A stretch of DNA of 64,000 nucleotides from Affinundibacterium nitidum. Its GTDB lineage: Bacteria; Pseudomonadota; Gammaproteobacteria; Burkholderiales; Burkholderiaceae_D. Under the pieces are notes generated by a model. That model had not been told where the DNA came from. It saw only the letters and a program-made list of their open reading frames with translations, and made no database searches. Below, in pieces: positions 26,277 through 35,052 of this stretch (positions are counted from its first letter, which is position 1; each line of letters starts with the position of its first letter). The translations under genes and the position numbers were made by a program. The stretch is taken from the NCBI RefSeq assembly GCF_014284155.1, contig NZ_JACOFZ010000001.1:1010545-1074544 (forward strand). The letters run 5' to 3'.

Positions 26277-26338
26277 CTAGTCAGGCAACCGGACAACCCA
26301 CTGCTGCGCTCCAGTGCTGGTTACAGTTCAGGTTTGAA
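26271..26338. other. integron attC site 3
   Basis: The left core GGCTAAC (26271-26277) is the exact complement of GTTAGCC, the start of cassette 3, which fixes the cassette as 25941-26332. The stem pairs AACC-CACTG (26295-26303) with CAGTG-CT-GGTT (26312-26322). The right core is GTTTGAA (26332-26338). It overlaps the end of gene 3. Confidence 0.8.
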
Positions 26339-26343
26339 AAACA

Positions 26344-26664
26344 ATGCAAGACTATATTTCTATTGATGTGCAATCAAAACTTGGCCAAGCCGATATCTAT
26401 TACTGCTTAAGCCAAGCATTTTCAGGCTTTAAATGGCGTAGCGGGGATAGCGATGTTATGGGACTTTACGTCTCGGGCCAAAGTAACGAAGGTGCAAATA
26501 TTCAAATATGGCTATCTGAAAGCCCTTTTGAAATGGCCATATCGTTTCGAGGCTTGCCGCACGATATGGTGGGCAGAGATAAATTCAAAGAGACTATTAT
26601 GGAGAAGTTCAAAGCTGAAGTTTTGCCAAAGCTTGGTCAGCTCGTAAAGCTTCAGGAAAGTTGA
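26344..26664 (+). CDS. cassette gene 4, hypothetical protein
   Basis: A 106-residue soluble protein of unknown function, predicted alpha/beta (strands at about 4-10, 42-47 and 53-60; a C-terminal helix). No known motif. It begins 11 bases after the attC 3 recombination point, as a cassette gene should, and ends 21 bases before a degraded attC-like stretch. Confidence 0.65.
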   Translation: MQDYISIDVQSKLGQADIYYCLSQAFSGFKWRSGDSDVMGLYVSGQSNEGANIQIWLSESPFEMAISFRGLPHDMVGRDKFKETIMEKFKAEVLPKLGQLVKLQES

Positions 26665-26685
26665 AGATACTTGGCATCCCTCCTT

Positions 26686-26736
26686 TTCTAACTCATCATT
26701 GCAAACCGACCCTATTCAGCGCCGGTGAACTTAGTC
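26686..26736. other. degenerate attC-like site 4
   Basis: TTCTAAC (26686-26692) differs by one base from the complement of cassette 4's start (TTCAAAC). The right side offers only CTTAGTC (26730-26736), one base off GTTAGTC. The stem is weak (ACCG / CGGT). It marks the possible right end of the recognisable array. Confidence 0.35.
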
Positions 26737-26770
26737 GTCACGCGCCTCATTCTGTGAAGGCAAGATTGAA

Positions 26771-27121
26771 ATGAAACTGTTTATTTTTATTGTTCTCATC
26801 GTTTGTAACGTGTCAGTTTCCGCAGCCAATAATGAGTTGCAGACTGTTAAATTTTCTATGCCGCGTCTTTCGCCGGAGAGAGTAGTTGAATTAACAGAAA
26901 AGTATCTGCACAAAGAAAAACGAATTGACCTCAAAAACTACAAACTTGGACGCATAGATTTCACCTATTACTCATCATCTAATGGGCCAAAAAATATTGA
27001 CAAGATTGGTTGGACAGTGGAATTTGAATGCAAGCCGGAAAAAGCTGTACCGGGTTGCGATGTTCTAGTTGGTGTCTCAAACGATATCAATCCAAAATTT
27101 ACTTTTTACCCCGGAATGTAG
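26771..27121 (+). CDS. exported hypothetical protein
   Basis: A 116-residue protein with a signal peptide ending VSVSA (about 19). The mature part contains IGWTVEFECKPEKAVPGCDVLVGVSNDIN with two Cys residues that may pair. No family is recognised. It lies just past the last attC-like site and may be another cassette whose own attC has decayed or was missed. Confidence 0.6.
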   Translation: MKLFIFIVLIVCNVSVSAANNELQTVKFSMPRLSPERVVELTEKYLHKEKRIDLKNYKLGRIDFTYYSSSNGPKNIDKIGWTVEFECKPEKAVPGCDVLVGVSNDINPKFTFYPGM

Positions 27122-27197
27122 CTGTGCATAGCCAGTCAATCCACAGAGAATCGTCAACGATTTTTTCAGTCAAAATCTCGAAGCTTGAACGTAATAA

Positions 27198-27572
27198 ATG
27201 AATTCGCGACAACTCATAAATCTTGCAAAGGAAGGGGCACTTCAGACTTCGGCATTAACGGCCATCTGCACATCGCTAGCGATTAGTCTGCCGAAATTAT
27301 GCGATATGCTTTCCAAAGAGATAGCGAGAGACTACCTTCGCGGTGACATCACTTGGGATGATGGTGACATGGCAATGAACAGTTTGTTTGCTTGGGCCTA
27401 TGGCGCAGATGATGTTGGTTTATCTGAATTTTCAATGAGCGTATTCTTGGCCTTTGATCAAGCCGAATTCAAGCATGATCAGCCTACGGATTCTGGTCCA
27501 GAGTTTCATACGATTCCTCGTCTCAAGCGCTTATTGGTAGCTCTAGAGTGCCAAGCACAACATCGAGAGTGA
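27198..27572 (+). CDS. hypothetical protein
   Basis: A 124-residue, mainly helical, acidic protein with no recognised motif. It ends the run of short + strand genes that began at 16365. No clear attC precedes or follows it. It is convergent with the amidohydrolase gene, and both share the terminator between them. Confidence 0.55.
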   Translation: MNSRQLINLAKEGALQTSALTAICTSLAISLPKLCDMLSKEIARDYLRGDITWDDGDMAMNSLFAWAYGADDVGLSEFSMSVFLAFDQAEFKHDQPTDSGPEFHTIPRLKRLLVALECQAQHRE

Positions 27573-27616
27573 TATTTTACGGTGCCACTGAATTAAACGC
27601 TTTGCACCTCAAGATC

Positions 27617-27660
27617 AAAAAAAACGCCCACAAAGAACAACAGCTCTCTGTGGGCGTTTG
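27617..27660. terminator. terminator between convergent genes
   Basis: AAACGCCCACA (27622-27632) and TGTGGGCGTTT (27649-27659) form a perfect 11-base stem. The A run at 27617-27624 gives a T tract on the minus strand, so it chiefly ends the amidohydrolase transcript. Confidence 0.88.
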
Positions 27661-27678
27661 AATTTCTAAAACAGAAAA

Positions 27679-28965
27679 TTACTGCGCAGCTTTCACGACT
27701 TTGCCGCCCTTCATCACCCATTTCACACGTTCTAATTCGGTGACATCTTTGAGTGGGTCGCCGTCGACGGCGATCATGTCGGCGAATTTGTCTTTGTCGA
27801 TGGAGCCGACTTTGTCTTCCCAGCCCATGAGCTTGGAGGCATTGACTGTTGCTGTACGGATGGCGTCTGCTGGCGTCATGCCGAGTTTCACTAACACTGC
27901 AAATTCACGGCCATTTAAACCATGTGGGTACACTGCGGAGTCTGTGCCGAAGGCGATAGGTACACCAGCAGCGATCGCTTTGGCGATGTGTTTGCGGGCA
28001 TCTGGCAAGACGACTTTGGCTTTTTCTAATAATGGCAAAGGCAGTTTGATCGCTTCAGCATTGGCGATGAGCCAATCGCCTAAGTACAAAGTGGGCACCA
28101 AGAAGGTCTTGTGCTCTTTCATTAGCTTAGCGCCCTCTTCGTCGATGTAAGAGCCATGTTCGATGGAATCAACACCTGCTAACACCGCATTCTTGATGCC
28201 ATCACCGCCATGCGCATGAGCTGCAACTTTGCGGCCTAAGCGATGCGCTTCACTGACGATGGTTTTCATTTCGTCTAGCGTGTATTGCGATGTGCGTGGG
28301 TCATCACCAAAAGACAACACACCGCCTGTGGCGCAAAACTTGATCACGCTGGCGCCGTATTTGATGACTTCGCGCGTCTTCTTCATCACTGCATCGACAC
28401 CATCGGCCACGCCGGTGCCGGAGATTTTGTATTCAGGTGCATGCATGGTGTCGTCGCAATGGCCGCCAGTAATGCCGAGCGCTGGGCCGGAGGCCAACAT
28501 ACGAGGGCCGACGACGTCGCCAGCATCGATCGCATCGCGCAGGGCAATATCAGTGTAGCCTTCGGCACCCACATCACGTACCGCGGTGAAGCCCGCTTCG
28601 ACTGTCAACCGTGCATTCTTCGCGCCAATCAAGGCCACGCGTGGCATAGACAAAGCGACTACCGAGTAACCTGCGTTTTCTGGGTCAGCCGTTAAATGGG
28701 TATGCATATCAATCAAGCCTGGTAATAAAGACTTATTGCCAAGGTCGATCACTTTGGCACCGCTAGGCACGGCGACGTTGCTACCCGCCGCGACGATCTT
28801 GTCGTTGCGAATTACCACCACCGCAGGGAAAACCCATTTGCCATCGTTGACGTTCAACATACGCGCCGCTTTGACGACGATGGTGTTTGTTTGCTCAGCG
28901 AAGGCAGTGTGAGCACTGAACATCAATGGTGTGACTAGTGCTAAAGCTAAACCGATACGTTTCAT
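27679..28965 (-). CDS. exported amidohydrolase family protein
   Basis: A 428-residue metal-dependent hydrolase, with a signal peptide ending HTAFA. The amidohydrolase core shows the DMHTHL metal motif at about 85-90, VAAHAHG near 250, SIEHGSY near 275 and FGTDSA near 337. Members of this branch act as Xaa-Pro dipeptidases, imidazolonepropionase-like enzymes or prolidases in the periplasm; the substrate cannot be fixed. The ATG at 28965 has AAGGA just upstream. The open frame to 29076 adds a stretch without support. Confidence 0.88.
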   Translation of the reverse strand: MKRIGLALALVTPLMFSAHTAFAEQTNTIVVKAARMLNVNDGKWVFPAVVVIRNDKIVAAGSNVAVPSGAKVIDLGNKSLLPGLIDMHTHLTADPENAGYSVVALSMPRVALIGAKNARLTVEAGFTAVRDVGAEGYTDIALRDAIDAGDVVGPRMLASGPALGITGGHCDDTMHAPEYKISGTGVADGVDAVMKKTREVIKYGASVIKFCATGGVLSFGDDPRTSQYTLDEMKTIVSEAHRLGRKVAAHAHGGDGIKNAVLAGVDSIEHGSYIDEEGAKLMKEHKTFLVPTLYLGDWLIANAEAIKLPLPLLEKAKVVLPDARKHIAKAIAAGVPIAFGTDSAVYPHGLNGREFAVLVKLGMTPADAIRTATVNASKLMGWEDKVGSIDKDKFADMIAVDGDPLKDVTELERVKWVMKGGKVVKAAQ

Positions 28966-29016
28966 CCTTATCCCCTCATTATTTGAAATTATTGTTAAAA
29001 CGAAGCTTGTTAGAGC

Positions 29017-29048
29017 AAAAAAGCCGCAACAAAGTTCCGGCTTTTTTT
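29017..29048. terminator. bidirectional terminator before the amidohydrolase gene
   Basis: AAAAAAGCCG (29017-29026) and CGGCTTTTTT (29039-29048) form a stem with a T run on both strands. It separates the chemotaxis receptor from the amidohydrolase gene. Confidence 0.75.
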
Positions 29049-29138
29049 GTGATTCTGATTTCAGGATGAAATACATTATGCTCTGTCAACGCATGGGTGG
29101 GAATCTCGCGACACTGCTTGTTGGTCTAAAAAGACAGT

Positions 29139-29195
29139 AGGCTCCTGCCTCCGACTAATTCTTTCGAGGGCAGGCTCTCCGCTGGAGTGACGTTA
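29139..29195. repeat. degenerate dispersed 'CCTGC' repeat
   Basis: GGCTCCTGCCTCCG and GAGGGCAGGCTCTCC with GAGTGACG recall the units at 13069-13151 but with more changes. Confidence 0.45.
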
Positions 29196-29256
29196 GTTAT
29201 TTTCTATAAGCATTCCTATTGCGTTTCTAGCGATGCTTACCTCCGAGGGTTGCTGC

Positions 29257-30906
29257 CTAGGCACTCAAACGCAAAGGATCACGGGAAATATTCTTACGTA
29301 CCGGTTTAGCTTTTATTGCATGACTACTTGGCACTGCCATACCTCGCATCGCTGAACCAAGGTTGTCATGTAATTTAAAGACGTTCACCAATTTCGACAA
29401 TTCCTGCGCTTGATCTTGCAAGGATGAAGCCGCCGCCGCTGCCTCTTCCACCAAAGCGGCGTTTTGTTGGGTGACGTTGTCCATACCGGTAATCGCGATA
29501 TTGATTTGTTCAATGCCGACCGATTGCTCATTGCTTGCTTCGCTGATTTCGGTGATGACCGCACTCACTCGGCGCACACTATTGACCACATCACTAATCG
29601 TCGCACCCGCTTCATCGACCAACTTGGTGCCAACGGCAACTTGTTGTACAGAGCTATCGATGAGTGTTTTGATTTCTTTCGCAGCACTGGCAGAGCGTTG
29701 AGCCAAAGCGCGCACTTCTGAGGCCACCACCGCAAAGCCGCGGCCTTGCTCCCCTGCACGTGCTGCTTCTACTGCGGCATTTAAGGCCAAAATATTGGTT
29801 TGAAAAGCGATACCGTCAATTACACTGATGATGTCGACGATGCGTTTTGAAGATTCGTTAATCGACCCCATTGTGGTGACGACTTCTGCCACAACGTTGC
29901 CACCTTTCACTGCCACTTGAGAAGCATCACTGGCCAACTTTGTCGCTTCGCGGGCATTGTCGGCATTGTGGCGTACGGTACTGGTGAGTTCTTCCAAAGC
30001 CGATGCTGTCTCTTCTAATGAGCTCGCTTGCTCCTCAGTGCGTGAAGACAGATCCATATTACCTGTGGCGATCTGCGTTGATGAAGTGGCGATAGTATCG
30101 GTCGCGCCTCGCACTTGGCTCACCACCGTTGCCAAACTTTGATTCATTTCGCGCATATTGAACAAGAGGCTGCTGCGATCGTGTTCTTGCACATCAAATT
30201 CTTGCGTTAAATCTCCCCCCGCGATCGCTTGTGCTACGCGCGCTACCTCGGCTGGTTCTGCGCCTAGCTGGCCGCGTATGGTTCTCACGGTGTACCAACC
30301 AAAAATACCCGCTGCCAACAAACCCAAGAGCGTAACCATAATTGATGTATTGCGAATTTCACGATAGCGCGCAACGGCAGCGTCGTATTCGGTTTTAGCG
30401 ACATCCATTTGCAATTGCAATAAATCGTCACCCGCTTTCTTCACTGGAGCCATTAAAGGCGTGACTTTTTCTACCATCAATTGACGCACGGTCTCTAGGT
30501 CATTGTTCTTCAACGCTGCCATCGCTGGTAGTAAGCCCTGCTGCACATAGGTTTTACGATGCTCGGCGAAGGTCTTGGCAATCTGTGCTTCTTCGGGCGT
30601 GAGATAGGTTGCCATGTAGGCGTCCCATAACTTGGTGATGTTGGCCATATTGGTTTCGAGTGCGGCCACACTTTGCGCGTTTGCTTCTGGCTTTTGCTCG
30701 ACTAATGCGTTGGCAATTGCAAGGCGATTACTCACGACCATTAACTGTATGCGACCAAGATCGACCGCAGGTGTGGTGCGGTCTTCATAAATGGTTTGTA
30801 TGGCTGCATTGGCTTTCACTAACCCGAATAAGCCGATCCCACTCACAACAAAAATGACGCTGGCTAAACTTACGATGAGTATTAACAACCGGGTAGAAAC
30901 TTTCAT
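29257..30906 (-). CDS. methyl-accepting chemotaxis protein
   Basis: A 549-residue chemoreceptor. Membrane spans at about 8-30 and 190-210 flank a four-helix-bundle ligand domain. A HAMP domain follows (about 212-265), then the signalling domain. The hairpin tip reads RIVDIISVIDGIAFQTNILALNAAVEAARAGEQGRGFAVVA, which contacts CheA and CheW. Methylation segments flank it. There is no C-terminal CheR/CheB-tether pentapeptide; the protein ends DPLRLSA. The ligand is unknown. No other chemotaxis genes lie nearby. Confidence 0.95.
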   Translation of the reverse strand: MKVSTRLLILIVSLASVIFVVSGIGLFGLVKANAAIQTIYEDRTTPAVDLGRIQLMVVSNRLAIANALVEQKPEANAQSVAALETNMANITKLWDAYMATYLTPEEAQIAKTFAEHRKTYVQQGLLPAMAALKNNDLETVRQLMVEKVTPLMAPVKKAGDDLLQLQMDVAKTEYDAAVARYREIRNTSIMVTLLGLLAAGIFGWYTVRTIRGQLGAEPAEVARVAQAIAGGDLTQEFDVQEHDRSSLLFNMREMNQSLATVVSQVRGATDTIATSSTQIATGNMDLSSRTEEQASSLEETASALEELTSTVRHNADNAREATKLASDASQVAVKGGNVVAEVVTTMGSINESSKRIVDIISVIDGIAFQTNILALNAAVEAARAGEQGRGFAVVASEVRALAQRSASAAKEIKTLIDSSVQQVAVGTKLVDEAGATISDVVNSVRRVSAVITEISEASNEQSVGIEQINIAITGMDNVTQQNAALVEEAAAAASSLQDQAQELSKLVNVFKLHDNLGSAMRGMAVPSSHAIKAKPVRKNISRDPLRLSA

Positions 30907-31182
30907 ACGCGCTTCCTTTGCAAGACGAACAAAAACACATTTTGATCACAGCAACATCGACATCTGAAAAACCTCTCAGCCATAGCAAATTTGAATGGCA
31001 CAAATACTTTCTAAGATTAAAACGAAGTATTGCCCATAGTCACTATTTATTTTTCATTTCGCATCTGTTTAGTGAAAATGCTCACCGCAAAAACAACAGA
31101 AAAACAATCTAAGTTATTGATTTTAAACATTTACGTGTAAATCACCGAATGTTTTACACACTTTCAAGTGCAAAAAATCCGC
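30907..31182. other. intergenic region between the chemoreceptor and the TetR gene
   Basis: AT-rich, divergent promoter region with no gene seen; the identifiable control sites are listed separately. Confidence 0.5.
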
Positions 31183-31238
31183 TTGACATCACTGCCTAAA
31201 AAATCGACACTCTCAATTATTAGTCAACCGCCTAATAA
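31183..31238 (+). promoter_or_regulatory. promoter and TetR-type operator
   Basis: A TTGACA box (31183-31188) and a weak -10 GACACT (31206-31211) have 17 bases between them. Directly downstream lies a dyad, TTATTAG (31217-31223) and CTAATAA (31232-31238), with perfect 7-base arms. The dyad would cover the transcription start, 29 bases before the TetR ATG, fitting autorepression of the export operon. Confidence 0.6.
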
Positions 31239-31267
31239 CTTATAAAAAATTCCTAGAAACCTGTTTC

Positions 31268-31930
31268 ATGGCCCGCCCTTCACAAAATATTGACCAAACT
31301 CTGCTACAAAGCGGACGCGAATTATTCCCGCTTTGCGGCTGCTGCGACTTGTCTTTGCGTGCGCTCACTGAGCATGCGAAAGTCAATATGGGTATGTTCC
31401 ACTATCACTTCCGCACTAAAGACAATTTCCTCTCCATCCTGCTGCAAACCATGTATGAGGAATTGTTTGCGCAACTGCAGGCAGAAACCGAACAGCCGGG
31501 AACTGCAATCCAAAAGCTAAAACACACCATGCTGCGCCTCGCCCGTTTGCTGCGTGAACACGGTGGCTGGCTTGGTCGTGTATGGGCCGATGCAGCACGT
31601 GGAGACCAAGTGGCGCAAGACTTTTTAAAGAAAAATGGTTCGCGTCATATGCAACTCATCATTCTCTTGATTCTTCAAGCCAAGCAAGAAAAAGAGCTGG
31701 GTGACATCGCACCTATGCAGGCCTTCACTTTTTTGATGGGTTCGATTGCAGCGCCGATGGTGATTGCGCCACGCGTCATGCAACTAGGCTTTGCCCCGCA
31801 ATTTTTCCATGAACAAATGCAAGAAAGTGTGCTCAGCGACGACGCCATTATGGAACGCGTTGAACGCGCTTTGTTTGCACTGACTATTCCCAAGACTTCC
31901 CTTCCCTGCGGAGATCAGCATCATGCGTAA
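31268..31930 (+). CDS. TetR/AcrR-family regulator of the export operon
   Basis: A 220-residue TetR-type repressor. The N-terminal helix-turn-helix (about 12-60) includes LSLRALTEHAKVNMGMFHYHFRTKDNFLSILL, where GMFHYHF is the family signature. The rest is the ligand-binding helical domain. Its last codons overlap the start of the adaptor gene by 8 bases, so it is cotranscribed with the exporter it probably controls. The layout recalls the cecR-ybhGFSR operon. Confidence 0.92.
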   Translation: MARPSQNIDQTLLQSGRELFPLCGCCDLSLRALTEHAKVNMGMFHYHFRTKDNFLSILLQTMYEELFAQLQAETEQPGTAIQKLKHTMLRLARLLREHGGWLGRVWADAARGDQVAQDFLKKNGSRHMQLIILLILQAKQEKELGDIAPMQAFTFLMGSIAAPMVIAPRVMQLGFAPQFFHEQMQESVLSDDAIMERVERALFALTIPKTSLPCGDQHHA

Positions 31931-32912
31931 GAACGCTATCGTTTTAGCTCTATTGGCCACAACTTTCATGTTGAGCGCCTGCAGCCCAACGCCAAGCAAA
32001 TCTTGGTCTGGTTATGTCGAAGGTGAGTACCTGTATATCTCTTCGCCGCTGGGTGGTCGCATTGAAAGTTTGAATGTGCAAGCAGGCCAAGACGTGGCAC
32101 AGAACGCGGCCTTATTTAGCCTCGACAAAGAAGCGGAAATAGCGAATGTGGAAGAAGCCACAGCGCGTGCGAAAGCAGCCAAAGCGCAAGCGCTGAACAC
32201 GGAGAAAGGCAAACGCCAAGAAGAGATTGCCGTGAATCGCGCACAGTTAGCAAGCGCCGAAGCGCAAGCAGCATTGGCACAACATGAACTGCAACGCCAA
32301 CAACAGTTATTGGCGCAAGGTTTCATCTCCAAAGCCAAAATTGATGATGCCACGACTAATCTCAAACTCACTCAAGCACGCGTCAATGAATTGAAAGCAG
32401 CGCTTGCCGTGGCGAGTCTGCCAGCACGTGTAGACGAGCGCGCGGCCGCGAATGCCAATGCGCTCGCAGCGGAACAAGTGCTACGTCAAAGTCATTGGCG
32501 TGGAAAGCAAAAAACTGAAATGGCACCACAAGCGGGTTTGATTAGCGATGTGTTCTTCCGTGCCGGTGAGGTTGTTAGTCCTGGACAACCGGTCTTATCG
32601 CTACTACCACCAGGGAATGTGAAATTTCGCTTCTACGTACCAGAAGCCGAGTTAGCCACGATACATGCGGGGGATAGCGTGACGGTTCAATGTGATGCTT
32701 GCGCCGCGCCAATAATCGCAACGGTCACGCGCATCGCTAGCCAAGCGGAATACACACCACCAGTCATTTATTCTAATGCGCAACGTGCGAAGTTAATGTT
32801 CTTAATCGAAGCGCGCCCTGATCCCGCTGTCGCCAAGCAGATGCATCCTGGGCAACCGATTGATGTCAAGCTAAGCAAAGCCACAACCCCAGTCGCGGAG
32901 AAAAAATCGTGA
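31923..32912 (+). CDS. HlyD-family periplasmic adaptor lipoprotein
   Basis: A 329-residue adaptor for an ABC exporter. The N-terminus is a lipoprotein signal with lipobox LSAC (Cys20). A biotinyl-lipoyl-like part follows (GRIESLNVQAGQDVAQNAALF), then a long Ala/Gln-rich coiled-coil hairpin (about 72-165), the second lipoyl half (GLISDVFFRAGEVVSPGQPVL) and a beta-barrel. It links the inner-membrane pump to an outer-membrane channel. No TolC-like gene lies nearby. It overlaps the ATPase gene by 4 bases. Confidence 0.92.
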   Translation: MRKNAIVLALLATTFMLSACSPTPSKSWSGYVEGEYLYISSPLGGRIESLNVQAGQDVAQNAALFSLDKEAEIANVEEATARAKAAKAQALNTEKGKRQEEIAVNRAQLASAEAQAALAQHELQRQQQLLAQGFISKAKIDDATTNLKLTQARVNELKAALAVASLPARVDERAAANANALAAEQVLRQSHWRGKQKTEMAPQAGLISDVFFRAGEVVSPGQPVLSLLPPGNVKFRFYVPEAELATIHAGDSVTVQCDACAAPIIATVTRIASQAEYTPPVIYSNAQRAKLMFLIEARPDPAVAKQMHPGQPIDVKLSKATTPVAEKKS

Positions 32913-33865
32913 GTAACTTGGCGATTGATGTCAAAGGTCTCAGCAAGTCGTATGGTGGCCGCGCGGTCGTAGATCAAGTCGATATCCAAGTCGCACAAGG
33001 TAAGATTTGTGGCTTCCTCGGCCCTAACGGTAGTGGTAAGACGACGACTATTCGTATGCTATGTGGCTTGCTAACACCCGACGCTGGCAGCGGCACTTGC
33101 CTTGGTCTCGACATCTTCCAAGACGCTGCTAAGATCAAACGACAAGTCGGCTATATGACGCAGAAATTTGGTTTATATGAAGACCTGTCGATACGTCAAA
33201 ACTTAGACTTCATTGCGCGTTTGTTTGAACTACCCCATCGCAAAGACGCGGTTGATGCTTCCCTCGAACGACTTGGCCTGACTGCACGCGCTTCACAGTT
33301 GGCAGGGTCACTCTCTGGAGGCTGGAAACAACGTTTGGCACTCGCTGCTTGCTTAATTCATGAACCACGTCTCCTGTTGCTAGACGAGCCTACAGCGGGC
33401 GTAGACCCCAAAGCACGCCGCGACTTTTGGGACCAAATTCATCACCTAGCAGCGCAAGGCATTACGGTGTTGGTATCCACGCATTACATGGATGAGGCTG
33501 AGCGTTGCCATGAGCTTGTGTATATCGCCTACGGCAAGATTTTGGCGCGCGGTACAGAAACTGAAATCATCGATCAATCGCAACTCAAAGTGTGGACCGT
33601 ACAAGGCGAAGGCCTAGGTCAAATTTTAGAGCCGCTTAAACAATCAGAAGGTGTTTTGAGCGTCGCTGCCTTTGGCAATGCGGTGCACGTGGCGGGCTTA
33701 GATCAAGACTTGGTGCTAGCCGCATTAGAACGTGTACGCCATCAGCACCCTATTCGCATTGAGGCTAGCCGCGCCAATTTGGAAGACGTCTTTATTAGCA
33801 TGATCGCCTCTGCGCCCGATAATTTTCAGCAGAGTTTTCAACACGCACAAGAACGAGGACGTTGA
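32909..33865 (+). CDS. ABC exporter ATP-binding protein
   Basis: A 318-residue ATPase of the ABC-2 (CcmA/YbhF-like) type: Walker A GPNGSGKT at about 39-46, signature LSGGWKQR near 137, Walker B LLLLDEPTAGVD near 157 and the switch His in VSTHYMDEAE. It has one ATPase domain, while E. coli YbhF has two in tandem, so a homodimer is expected. Coupled to its neighbours by 4-base overlaps on each side. Confidence 0.94.
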   Translation: MSNLAIDVKGLSKSYGGRAVVDQVDIQVAQGKICGFLGPNGSGKTTTIRMLCGLLTPDAGSGTCLGLDIFQDAAKIKRQVGYMTQKFGLYEDLSIRQNLDFIARLFELPHRKDAVDASLERLGLTARASQLAGSLSGGWKQRLALAACLIHEPRLLLLDEPTAGVDPKARRDFWDQIHHLAAQGITVLVSTHYMDEAERCHELVYIAYGKILARGTETEIIDQSQLKVWTVQGEGLGQILEPLKQSEGVLSVAAFGNAVHVAGLDQDLVLAALERVRHQHPIRIEASRANLEDVFISMIASAPDNFQQSFQHAQERGR

Positions 33866-35019
33866 TCATGAGCCGCTTCTCAGAAGTCTTGAACTTTTCT
33901 TGGAAACGCTGCTTAGCGGTGTTCATCAAAGAGTTTCAACAAATGATGCGAGATCGTTTGACTTTCGCCATGGCCGTCGGCATTCCTATCATGCAGCTGA
34001 TCATGTTCGGCTATGCGATTAACACTGATCCCAAGGGTTTACCCACCGCCCTAGTCAACTTAGACCAAGGCCCCTTTGCGCGTAGCTTCACGGCTGCTTT
34101 GCAAAACACTGGCTACTTTCGCATTGACTACAATCTCAAGACCGAGAAAGAAGCGGATGACTTAGTGGAAAATGGCAAAGTGCAGTTCATGGTAGTGATA
34201 CCGCCACGCTTTACAGAAAAAATTATTCGAGGTGAGAAGCCTAGCTTATTGATTTCAGCCGATGCCACCGACCCATCCGCAGCAGGCAACGCCATCGCGG
34301 CTCTCAGTGCTATTGCTCCACTCGCGTTGAAGAATGATTTAGTTGGCCCCTTGCAGCGCCTGCAATCTAATCCGCAGGCTTACGATATTCGTATTCATAA
34401 ACGCTATAACCCAGAGGGCTTATCGCGCTATAACATCGTGCCTGGTTTGATCGGCACTATTCTCACCATGACCATGATCATGTTAACCTCACTCGCCATG
34501 ACGCGAGAACGCGAACGCGGCACCATGGAGAACCTGCTCGCCACACCAGTGCGCCCCGCTGAAGTCATGGTCGGCAAAATCCTCCCCTATGTTTTGATCG
34601 GCTATATCCAACTCACTGTCATCATGACAGCCGCCTTCATCATCTTCGATGTTCCTATGGTCGGGAGCCTGCCTTTATTGCTGAGCTTAATTGGCATTTT
34701 CATCATGGCGAATCTAGCGGTAGGTTTCACTTTCTCGACCATCGCCAAAAATCAGTTGCAAGCGATGCAGATGACTTTCTTCTTTTTCTTACCATCGATT
34801 CTTCTGTCAGGCTTTATGTTCCCTTTCCGAGCCATGCCAGTGTGGGCGCAGAACATCGGTGAAGTTCTGCCACTGACTCACTTCCTACGCATCGTCCGCG
34901 GTATTCTTTTGAAAGGAAACTCCGTCGACCAATTAGCGCAAGAGCTCTGGCCTATGTTGGCATTCTTATTTGTGGCAGGCTTTATCGCTTTAAAACGTTA
35001 TCGTCAGACACTAGATTAA
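33862..35019 (+). CDS. ABC-2 type exporter permease
   Basis: A 385-residue ABC-2 permease of the YhhJ/YbhS kind. One N-terminal membrane span (about 33-53) is followed by a large periplasmic domain (about 60-195) and five C-terminal spans from about 200. The block RYNIVPGLIGTILTMTMIMLTSLAMTRERERGTMENLLATPV is typical. Only one permease gene is present, so it should form a homodimer. The substrate, perhaps a drug or toxic compound, is inferred only from the TetR-HlyD-ABC layout. Confidence 0.93.
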   Translation: MIMSRFSEVLNFSWKRCLAVFIKEFQQMMRDRLTFAMAVGIPIMQLIMFGYAINTDPKGLPTALVNLDQGPFARSFTAALQNTGYFRIDYNLKTEKEADDLVENGKVQFMVVIPPRFTEKIIRGEKPSLLISADATDPSAAGNAIAALSAIAPLALKNDLVGPLQRLQSNPQAYDIRIHKRYNPEGLSRYNIVPGLIGTILTMTMIMLTSLAMTRERERGTMENLLATPVRPAEVMVGKILPYVLIGYIQLTVIMTAAFIIFDVPMVGSLPLLLSLIGIFIMANLAVGFTFSTIAKNQLQAMQMTFFFFLPSILLSGFMFPFRAMPVWAQNIGEVLPLTHFLRIVRGILLKGNSVDQLAQELWPMLAFLFVAGFIALKRYRQTLD

Positions 35020-35052
35020 ACAACATCCAATAGATCACTTTCACAACAACAG

